Source of the DNA: Polynucleobacter meluiroseus
GTDB lineage: Bacteria > Verrucomicrobiota > Verrucomicrobiia > Opitutales > UBA953
Reading direction: 5' to 3'
NCBI GenBank assembly: GCA_943323725.2
Contig: CALPIW020000115.1
Span: forward strand, 1 to 5,707
Length of the DNA: 5,707 bases
The position numbers were made by a program, and so were the translations under genes. Every line of letters begins with the position of its first letter. Within the stretch, counting starts at the first letter, position 1. The notes below the pieces were generated by a model. The model did not search any database. It was not told the DNA's origin and saw nothing but the letters and a program-made list of their open reading frames with translations. Below, piece after piece: positions 1 to 4,790 of the stretch.

Positions 1-153
1 GGTGCGCACGTCGAGCCGGGCAAGGTCACCGATTCTTTCGATATCCGTACGCCCACGGACGTGATGGTAATCACGTCCCTACCACATGACCCCGCCAATC
101 ATCCGGTCTCCGGTTTCCCCTTGAGCGCCAATCTACCCCATCCCGCCACCTGA
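1..153 (+). CDS. possible 3' end of an unidentified gene (partial)
   Basis: Frame 1 is open from the first base to a TGA at 151-153, giving 50 residues that end in NLPHPAT. The other two plus frames meet stops at about 62 and 87. About 70 percent of third positions are G or C by hand count, somewhat below the impression given by the clear genes. I do not recognise the family; the readable stretch VMVITSLPHDPANHP gives no motif I can name. A perfect 9-bp inverted repeat (57-78) lies inside it, which could mean that this is partly non-coding DNA. The short length and missing start make this a weak call. If real, it would be the gene upstream of the lactonase on the same strand, separated from it by 119 bases. 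Confidence 0.4.
   Translation, partial: GAHVEPGKVTDSFDIRTPTDVMVITSLPHDPANHPVSGFPLSANLPHPAT
57..78. promoter_or_regulatory. perfect 9-bp inverted repeat, CRP/FNR-like geometry
   Basis: The half-sites GGACGTGAT (57-65) and ATCACGTCC (70-78) are exact reverse complements around a 4-base centre, GGTA. Read as CGTGA-N6-TCACG, the core resembles the TGTGA-N6-TCACA pattern bound by CRP/FNR-family regulators. There is no T-run after it, so it does not look like an intrinsic terminator. It lies inside the open frame at 1-153 and about 195 bases before the lactonase start. It could be an operator, an RNA hairpin or chance within coding sequence. Confidence 0.3.
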
Positions 154-204
154 ATTTTCGGTACTCCAGCTATGTCGTGACGCGGTCCCGACCCTACCCC
201 TTCT

Positions 205-239
205 TTCATCCTTTATCCCCCATCCTTCATCTTCCATCC
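205..239 (+). repeat. five tandem heptamers, consensus YYYATCC
   Basis: Five 7-base units follow each other in register: TTCATCC, TTTATCC, CCCATCC, TTCATCT and TCCATCC. They sit in the pyrimidine-rich leader before the lactonase gene and run almost directly into the C-tract array at 242. The same unit, with the same ATC core, forms a longer array before the NHL gene at 1263-1339. The strand contains no G, so a transcript of it would be unstructured. Its function is unknown. Confidence 0.8.
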
Positions 240-241
240 TG

Positions 242-263
242 CCCCTACCCCTACCCCTGCCCC
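242..263 (+). repeat. C4-tract array with a G-quadruplex motif on the minus strand
   Basis: Four runs of CCCC are separated by two-base spacers (TA, TA, TG), giving a strict 6-base period. On the minus strand this reads as four GGGG runs with 2-base loops, which meets the usual G-quadruplex sequence rule. The last C-run ends 9 bases before the ATG at 273. A similar array stands at the same distance from the sulfatase start. There is no Shine-Dalgarno sequence in this leader. Confidence 0.75.
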
Positions 264-272
264 TAAACAACC

Positions 273-1166
273 ATGCGCTCCCTGCTCCTGACCGCCGCTC
301 TGTTCTCCGCCACCTTCGCCGCCGCCGCCGAGGTCTTCACCGAAGGTCCCGCCCAGAAAGTCGGCGAAGGCTACAAGTTCACCGAAGGCCCGGCCTGGCA
401 CCCGCAGGAGAAGGCGTTCTATTTCTCGGACATCCCGAGCAATAACATGCAGCGCTGGACGGCCGAGGGCGGCAGCAAGCTCTTCCTCGACCGCAAGTCC
501 CGCTCCAACGGCATCGTCGTCGACCCGCAGGGCCGCCTGATCTTCTGCGAGATCGACAAGCGCGCCATCGTGCGTCGCGAGAAGGACGGCACCGAGACCA
601 TCCTGGCCGAGAGCTGCGACGGCCAGAAACTCAACGCGCCGAACGACCTCTGGCTCGCCCCGAACGGCGACATCTACTTCACGCTCCCCAAGCTCCGCCC
701 GTCCAAGGCCAAGAAGGACGCCATCCCGGAGAACGTCCTCAACGGCACGCTCTGCCGCATATCCGCCGACGGCAAGTCGGTGACGAACGTGGGGAAAGCC
801 GTCGGCGTCGAAGCCCCCAACGGCGTCGTCGGTACTTCCGGCGGCAAGCAGATCTGGTGGACCGACGGCACGGTGTGCAAGACCGCCAAAATCAACACGG
901 ACGGAACCCTCTCCGACCCCAAGGTCGCCGCCAAGGTCGGCAGCGATGGCCTGGCCGTCGACGCCCGCGGCCGCCTCTACACCACCGCCAAGGAAGGCCT
1001 CGCCGTGCATGACGCCGATGCCAACCAGATCGGCCTCATCCCCTTCCCCGAAAGCCCCTCCAACATGAAGTTCGGCGGCGTCGACGGCACGACCCTCTTC
1101 GTCACCGCCCGCACCGGAGCCTACTTGGTCAAGTCCAAGACCCCAGGCGAAGGTTTTGGGAAGTAA
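273..1166 (+). CDS. secreted SMP-30/gluconolactonase family protein
   Basis: The 297-residue product is a probable exported sugar lactonase that hydrolyses an aldonolactone (gluconolactone-like) to the open acid. Residues 1-19 are a Sec signal peptide: Arg2, a hydrophobic core, then AAAA before Glu20. The rest fits one six-bladed SMP-30 propeller. FTEGPAW gives the metal ligand Glu38, NAPND carries Asn124 in the substrate/metal pocket, APNG gives Asn183 and SDGLAVD gives Asp225. These match the Glu/Asn/Asp metal set known in SMP-30. SNMKFGG (263-269) and TLFVTA (274-279) are the usual last-blade motifs. The ATG is chosen because the signal peptide begins there; it has no Shine-Dalgarno sequence and is preceded by C-rich repeats. 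The natural substrate is not shown by the sequence. A non-enzymatic propeller is the main alternative, but the intact ligands argue against it. Confidence 0.93.
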   Translation: MRSLLLTAALFSATFAAAAEVFTEGPAQKVGEGYKFTEGPAWHPQEKAFYFSDIPSNNMQRWTAEGGSKLFLDRKSRSNGIVVDPQGRLIFCEIDKRAIVRREKDGTETILAESCDGQKLNAPNDLWLAPNGDIYFTLPKLRPSKAKKDAIPENVLNGTLCRISADGKSVTNVGKAVGVEAPNGVVGTSGGKQIWWTDGTVCKTAKINTDGTLSDPKVAAKVGSDGLAVDARGRLYTTAKEGLAVHDADANQIGLIPFPESPSNMKFGGVDGTTLFVTARTGAYLVKSKTPGEGFGK

Positions 1167-1179
1167 GCCTGAAGAGTCA

Positions 1180-1218
1180 GATGAAGAGCCGATGAATGAT
1201 GGAGGATGGATGATGAAA
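1180..1218 (-). repeat. inverted GATGRAN heptamer array after the lactonase gene
   Basis: GATGAAG at 1180-1186 is followed, after AGCC, by four tandem units: GATGAAT, GATGGAG, GATGGAT and GATGAAA (1191-1218). These are the reverse complement of the YYCATCN heptamers found before the gene starts, so the same repeat occurs here in the opposite orientation. The block starts 14 bases after the lactonase stop codon. Confidence 0.8.
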
Positions 1219-1324
1219 ACCGGAAGCTGACCAAATATTCCTGCCCTCAATACCCCCAATCCCTCATCGTCCATCGTTCATCGCCCATCATCCATCTTCG
1301 ATCATCCATCGTCCATCATTCATC
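1191..1324. repeat. long imperfect inverted repeat (26-base arms)
   Basis: Bases 1191-1216 and 1299-1324 are reverse complements at 23 of 26 positions, separated by 82 bases. The match arises because heptamer arrays lie in both orientations between the lactonase and NHL genes. A transcript crossing both could form a long stem that reaches to within 17 bases of the NHL start codon. It could act as an attenuator, an RNA-stability element or a processing site, or have no role. No U-run follows, so a classical intrinsic terminator is unlikely. Confidence 0.6.
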
Positions 1325-1339
1325 CTTCATCCTTCATCC
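1263..1339 (+). repeat. eleven tandem heptamers, consensus YYCATCN, ending 2 bases before a start codon
   Basis: Eleven 7-base units run in perfect register: CTCATCG, TCCATCG, TTCATCG, CCCATCA, TCCATCT, TCGATCA, TCCATCG, TCCATCA and then TTCATCC three times. CCAATCC at 1256-1262 looks like a decayed twelfth unit. Only two bases (TC) separate the array from the ATG of the NHL gene, so it fills the whole site where a Shine-Dalgarno sequence would be. The last three units are identical, which suggests recent slippage at the gene-proximal end. Units are contiguous without spacers, so this is not a CRISPR array. Confidence 0.9.
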
Positions 1340-1341
1340 TC

Positions 1342-2412
1342 ATGAACCTCCTCCGCCTCCTTCCCCTCCTGGCCGCGGCTTCGCTTTCCGCCGCGTCCGT
1401 CTCGACCTTCGCCGGCACCGGTGAGAAAGGCTACTCCGGCGACGGCGGCCCCGCCACCGCCGGCAAGATGGACAACCCCTTCGGCGTGGTCCGCGGCCCG
1501 GACGGCGCCATCTGGTATTGCGAATACACCGGCCAGCGTATCCGGCGCGTCGACACGGACGGCAAGATCACGCTGATCGCTGGCACGGGCAAGGCGGGCT
1601 ACACGGGCGACGGCGGCCCCGCCACGGCGGCGACCTTCAACCTCCCCCACGAGCTCCGCTTCGGGCCGAAGCGCGGCAACCTCTTCATCGTGGACATGCA
1701 GAACCACGCGGTCCGCAAGATCGACGTGAAGACCGGCGTCATCACGACGGTCGTCGGCACGGGCCAGCCCGGCTACTCCGGCGACGGCGGGCCCGCCGAC
1801 CAGGCTCAGCTGAAGCAGCCGCATAGCATCCAGTTCGACGCGAACGGCGATCTCTTCATCTGCGACATCGGCAACAACGTCATCCGCAAGGTCGACATGA
1901 AGACCAAGCGCATCAGCACCATCGCCGGCACGGGCAAGCCTGGCGTCACCCCCGACGGCGCCCCGGTCAAGGGCACGCCGCTCAAGGGCCCGCGCTCGAT
2001 CGACTTCGACGCCGCCGGCAACCTCTGGGTCTGCACCCGCGAGGGCAACCAGGTCTTCAAACTCGACCTCAAGCACGACAAGATCACCCACGTCGCGGGC
2101 ACGGGCAAGAAGGGCTTCACCGGCAACGGCGGCCCCGCCAAGCTCGCCACCCTCAGCGGCCCCAAAGGCGTCGCCGTCGACGCCCAAGGCAACGCCTGGC
2201 TGGTCGACACGGAATCCCACTCGATCCGCATGGTCGACGCCAAGACGGGCAAACTCGAACTCATGATCGGCACCGGCGCCAAGCACGACGGCCCCGACGG
2301 CGATCCGCTCAAGTGCGGCCTCGCCCGCCCCCACGGTATCTGGGTCGATAAGGATGGCAGCGTCTTCGTCGGCGATTCGGAGAACCATCGCGTACGCGTC
2401 CTGAAGAAGTAA
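1342..2412 (+). CDS. secreted six-bladed NHL-repeat beta-propeller protein
   Basis: This 356-residue protein has a Sec signal peptide (about residues 1-18) followed by six repeats of 56-58 residues. Each repeat opens with a GTG motif (residues 25, 81, 139, 196, 253, 310), commonly continued as GYSGDGGPA, and then a Pro before the next strand. Each closes with an NHL-type segment: GQRIRRVD (64-71), NHAVRKID (121-128), NNVIRKVD (178-185), GNQVFKLD (235-242), SHSIRMVD (292-299) and NHRVRVLK (348-355). Six copies make one complete propeller with no other domain, so binding rather than catalysis is the more likely role, but the ligand is unknown. Blades 1-3 are nearly uniform, while blades 4 and 6 have diverged (GVTPDGAP, HDGPDGDP). 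The start is set by the signal peptide directly after the heptamer array. The next gene begins 4 bases after its stop, so the two form an operon. Confidence 0.93.
   Translation: MNLLRLLPLLAAASLSAASVSTFAGTGEKGYSGDGGPATAGKMDNPFGVVRGPDGAIWYCEYTGQRIRRVDTDGKITLIAGTGKAGYTGDGGPATAATFNLPHELRFGPKRGNLFIVDMQNHAVRKIDVKTGVITTVVGTGQPGYSGDGGPADQAQLKQPHSIQFDANGDLFICDIGNNVIRKVDMKTKRISTIAGTGKPGVTPDGAPVKGTPLKGPRSIDFDAAGNLWVCTREGNQVFKLDLKHDKITHVAGTGKKGFTGNGGPAKLATLSGPKGVAVDAQGNAWLVDTESHSIRMVDAKTGKLELMIGTGAKHDGPDGDPLKCGLARPHGIWVDKDGSVFVGDSENHRVRVLKK
1414..2316 (+). repeat. six internal coding repeats with a period of about 171 bases
   Basis: The NHL blades can be seen at the DNA level. Repeat starts at the GTG-motif codon are 1414, 1582, 1756, 1927, 2098 and 2269, spaced 168, 174, 171, 171 and 171 bases apart. 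Blades 1 and 3 share the identical 20-base run GGCTACTCCGGCGACGGCGG, and their flanks stay close. Later blades are less alike. This is consistent with internal duplication of a single blade unit. Confidence 0.8.
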
Positions 2413-2416
2413 GCCT

Positions 2417-3457
2417 GTGACGCTCAGCCGCCGCTCGCTCCTTAAGCACGCGCTCCTCGCCGGAGCCTGGTATGGCGCGGTCGGTCGATCTTTCGCGCAG
2501 GCTTCCTCGCCCGAAGTCCTCGGCCAAGGTGACTTCAAATATCGCGTCGTGCCCGGCTGGGGCGTGCTCGACGAAAAGACGCCCGTCAATGACTGCCATG
2601 GCCTTACCCGCACGGCCGACGGGCACATCGTCCTTCTGACCAACCACGTCGCCAACAACGTCATCTTCTACGACGAAGCCGGCAAACTGGCGCACAAGTG
2701 GACAGGGCCGAAGTTCCCCGGCGCGCATGGTCTCGCGCTCGCGGCTTACCAAAGGAAATCCGCGCTCTTCATCACGGACCTCACTCTGCACACGGTCACC
2801 CGCTGCGCCCTCTCGGGCGAACAGCTCGGCGAGTGGCGACTCCCCGCGCATACCGGAAAATACGCCAAGGAGACCGACTACCGCCCTTCCTGGACGCTCC
2901 ATCGGGCCGACGGCGAGTTCTACGTCCTCGATGGCTACGGCAAGGACTACATCCTGCACTACGCCCCGGATGGCTCGTTCAAGCGCCTCCTCGGTGGACC
3001 CGAGGGCGGCATCGTTCACTGGGGCCCGCACGGCGGCATGATCGATGCGGCGGCCGACGGCGCCGAGACGCTGCTCATCGCCATGAGCGATCAGCAATAC
3101 CTGCTGCGCCTCGACCTCGACGGCAAGAAACTCAGCCAGACCGACCTCCCGGGCGGCAACCCCCGCCAGATCCGCCGCTTCGGCCAGCACTACGTCGTGG
3201 CCCACCTCGCCGACAACTGGCCCAAGGACCGCAGCAGCCGCGGCTTCCTGTCCATTCTCGATGCGAACCTGCGCGTCGTCGCGAACATCGCCGGCTCCGC
3301 GCCCATCTACGATGAGGCAGGCAAGCTCCGGCCGATGAAACACACCGCCGAAGTCTTCATGCACCCGCACGACGTCCTGGCGAACCCCGATGGTTCGCTG
3401 GTCGTCGCGCAGTTCGCTTCCGGCAAGACCTACCCGCTCAAGCTCGAGCGGATCTGA
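2417..3457 (+). CDS. Tat-exported beta-propeller-like protein, function unknown
   Basis: This protein has 346 residues and a GTG start 4 bases after the NHL stop. The start is supported by the twin-arginine motif SRRSLLK at residues 4-10, followed by a hydrophobic stretch and a likely cleavage after AQA (27-29). A Tat signal implies export in folded form. The mature part has repeated propeller-like elements: HGLTRTADGHIVLLTN (61-76), HGLALA near 104, FYVLDGYGKDYILHYAPDG (168-186), WGPHGGMI (202-209) and HPHDVLANPDGSLVVAQF (316-333), before a conserved-looking tail GKTYPLKLERI. The DGYG..I..Y.PDG pattern resembles NHL and peptidyl-hydroxyglycine lyase-type propellers, with several His residues that might bind metal. 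I cannot assign an enzyme activity. It shares a transcript with the NHL protein and probably acts beside it in the periplasm. The gene ends only 6 bases from the convergent porin gene. Confidence 0.82.
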   Translation: MTLSRRSLLKHALLAGAWYGAVGRSFAQASSPEVLGQGDFKYRVVPGWGVLDEKTPVNDCHGLTRTADGHIVLLTNHVANNVIFYDEAGKLAHKWTGPKFPGAHGLALAAYQRKSALFITDLTLHTVTRCALSGEQLGEWRLPAHTGKYAKETDYRPSWTLHRADGEFYVLDGYGKDYILHYAPDGSFKRLLGGPEGGIVHWGPHGGMIDAAADGAETLLIAMSDQQYLLRLDLDGKKLSQTDLPGGNPRQIRRFGQHYVVAHLADNWPKDRSSRGFLSILDANLRVVANIAGSAPIYDEAGKLRPMKHTAEVFMHPHDVLANPDGSLVVAQFASGKTYPLKLERI

Positions 3458-3463
3458 GTCCGC

Positions 3464-4642
3464 TCAGTGCTTCCAGTTGAGGCTCAGGCCGAAGGAGTCC
3501 TGATCCATCTGGAGGGACGCCGGGACGCCGATGTTGCCGGAGACCGTTTCATTGAACGCGCGGGCGTAGAAGAAGGAGACTTCGGTCGAAGCGTTCGCCT
3601 GCCAGGTCGCGCCGAGGGTGGCGTGATGACGAACGACGCCGGGAGCGAGCAGGTTGAAGAAGATCTCCGAGGAACCGATCGGCTGCGTCGTGTGGTTGTA
3701 GCCGACGCGCACGGTGAGGGTCGGCGAAACTTCGTAGGCGAGACCGGTCTTGATGACCGTGACATCCTTCCAGCCGAAGCCGGGGCCGTTGGACGTGCCG
3801 AAGCCACCCGGCGAAGAACCCGGATTACCGACCGAGTTCACTTCGCTGTAATGGATGCGTTCGACATCGAAGGCCCAGGTCAGGGACGAATCGATCTGGT
3901 AGGCGAAGCCCACGGCGTAATTGGAAGGGATATCGAAGCCGCCGCGCTCAGCAAAGAGACCGGCATACTTGTCGAACTTGGTCATCCACAGACGAGACTG
4001 GTAGGTCGCACCGACCTTCAGGTTCTGGCTGGCCTGCCAGGTCCAACCCAGGCGGGCGCCGCCGCCGACGGACGTGTCGTAGCCGGCGTTATTGACGCCG
4101 AACTCTTCGAGGCCAGTGGCCTTGAAACGCTGGCCGGCGAGGATCGCGGAGATACCGAAGGCGTGGCCGCCTTCGTTGCGCCAGGACCAGGTCGGAGCGA
4201 TGAAGAGCTGCGACAGATCCATTGAAGTGTTGGAAGGGGTGAAGGTCGGCGTCGAAGGCAGGTCGAAGAGCGGAGCCTGGTAACCCGTGTTCATCCCGCC
4301 GTTGCCGAAGACGGCGAGACCGAAAGAGACCCCACTGGAGAGAGTGGTCTTGTAGGAGAAGTCCGGGATGTAGAAGCTGCCGTCTTCGTTGCCGTCGAAA
4401 GTGTTGCCGTTGACTGTGACGCTGCGATCAGGAGCGAACCAGGTGAGACCGACCTGATGGCTATCATCGACGTCGACCAGGCCGGCCGGATTGGTAGCCA
4501 CGACCAAAGAGTCCTGAGCGAACGCCACGCCGGCGCCGCCGAGGCCCTTGGCCTTTACGCCGTAACCATGATCGAAATAGCCGTCGGTGGCCAAAGCAGC
4601 CGAGGCGGTGAGCAACAGGGAGAGCGAGAGCTGGATACGCAT
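3464..4642 (-). CDS. FadL/OmpP1/TodX-family outer-membrane transport protein
   Basis: This 392-residue protein has a Sec signal peptide (1-18, cut after ALA). The N-terminus has the hallmark of the FadL family: KGLGGAGVAFAQDS (32-45) followed by TNPAGL (50-55). This NPA-containing segment forms the hatch inside the barrel in FadL. The rest is alternating, aromatic-rich beta strands typical of a 14-stranded barrel. GWKDVTVIKTGLAYEVSP (290-307), VRVGYN (311-316) and HHATLGATW (339-347) match the usual C-terminal strands. Family members move long-chain fatty acids or other hydrophobic compounds across the outer membrane; the substrate here is unknown. The protein ends in SLNWKH rather than the common terminal Phe. 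The length is slightly below the roughly 420-450 residues common in FadL. A good -10 box lies 24 bases upstream. It is transcribed away from the sulfatase and against the propeller operon. Confidence 0.9.
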   Translation of the reverse strand: MRIQLSLSLLLTASAALATDGYFDHGYGVKAKGLGGAGVAFAQDSLVVATNPAGLVDVDDSHQVGLTWFAPDRSVTVNGNTFDGNEDGSFYIPDFSYKTTLSSGVSFGLAVFGNGGMNTGYQAPLFDLPSTPTFTPSNTSMDLSQLFIAPTWSWRNEGGHAFGISAILAGQRFKATGLEEFGVNNAGYDTSVGGGARLGWTWQASQNLKVGATYQSRLWMTKFDKYAGLFAERGGFDIPSNYAVGFAYQIDSSLTWAFDVERIHYSEVNSVGNPGSSPGGFGTSNGPGFGWKDVTVIKTGLAYEVSPTLTVRVGYNHTTQPIGSSEIFFNLLAPGVVRHHATLGATWQANASTEVSFFYARAFNETVSGNIGVPASLQMDQDSFGLSLNWKH

Positions 4643-4666
4643 GAGGTGTAGGATTGAGAATTAAAC

Positions 4667-4672
4667 ATTATA
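4667..4672 (-). promoter_or_regulatory. -10 box of the FadL-type gene
   Basis: The minus strand reads TATAAT, a perfect sigma-70-type -10 hexamer, ending 24 bases before the porin ATG. This would give a leader of about 17 bases (inference). The -35 is weak: at 16-17 bases spacing the sequence is TTCTTT or ATTCTT, while the better TTTACA (4686-4691) lies only 13 bases away. The short leader CCTACACCTC has no Shine-Dalgarno sequence. Confidence 0.55.
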
Positions 4673-4755
4673 TCTTTGGTTATGATGTAAAGAATAAAAA
4701 TAGGCATCGTTTTATTAGTGTTTTGGCGGCCCTCCTTCAGCATACCTCATTGCAG

Positions 4756-4781
4756 CCCACCCCAGCCCCCACCCCTACCCC
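4756..4781 (+). repeat. C-tract array before the sulfatase gene (G-quadruplex motif on minus strand)
   Basis: Five runs of three to five C (4756-4758, 4760-4763, 4766-4770, 4772-4775, 4778-4781) are separated by one or two bases. The minus strand therefore has five G-runs with 1-2 base loops. It shares the 12-mer CCCCTACCCCTG with the array before the lactonase gene. Its last run also ends exactly 9 bases before the start codon. No Shine-Dalgarno sequence is present. Confidence 0.75.
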
Positions 4782-4790
4782 TGCTACGCC

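Larger units (their letters stand above)
4643..4790. promoter_or_regulatory. AT-rich divergent intergenic region between porin and sulfatase genes
   Basis: Positions about 4650-4720 are strikingly AT-rich in an otherwise GC-rich window, as expected of promoter DNA. On the minus strand there is a clear -10 box for the porin gene. On the plus strand TATGAT (4681-4686) and TTGAGA (4654-4659) resemble promoter boxes, but they are 21 bases apart, too far for a standard pair. The sulfatase-proximal part (4756-4781) is a C-tract array. No terminator or RNA gene is visible. Confidence 0.6.

Noticed and set aside
11..16. Lipoprotein signal in the sulfatase (LSVC near residue 14)
   Set aside because: Val before the Cys does not fit a lipobox, and an ordinary signal-peptidase I site after AFA at residue 18 explains the N-terminus; the coordinates given here are residue numbers of that protein, corresponding to about 4821-4838 in the window.
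154..200. Terminator or promoter between the left-edge frame and the heptamers
   Set aside because: Only a 4-bp GTCG/CGAC stem and no convincing -35/-10 pair could be found.
1217..1262. Promoter for the NHL gene between the two heptamer blocks
   Set aside because: CTGACC at 1227-1232 resembles a -35 box, but no -10 box follows at a suitable distance.
213..1274. Minus-strand open frame of 353 codons opposite the lactonase gene
   Set aside because: Low-complexity Gly/Ala/Val/Asp composition, with ends running through the intergenic repeats; the plus-strand protein has recognisable family motifs.
1263..1339. CRISPR array
   Set aside because: The units are 7 bases and contiguous, with no spacers, no 25-40 base repeats and no cas gene nearby.
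1327..2664. Long minus-strand open frame of 445 codons opposite the NHL gene
   Set aside because: It is rich in Ala, Val, Asp and Arg in the periodic pattern typical of the antisense of GC-rich genes, and the plus strand carries a clear six-blade NHL protein.
2309..3370. Minus-strand open frame of 353 codons opposite the Tat protein gene
   Set aside because: Antisense shadow of a GC-rich gene; no recognisable motif or signal peptide, and it overlaps both propeller genes.
3467..4225. Plus-strand open frame of 252 codons opposite the porin gene
   Set aside because: Composition is typical of antisense frames and the minus strand encodes a convincing FadL-type protein.
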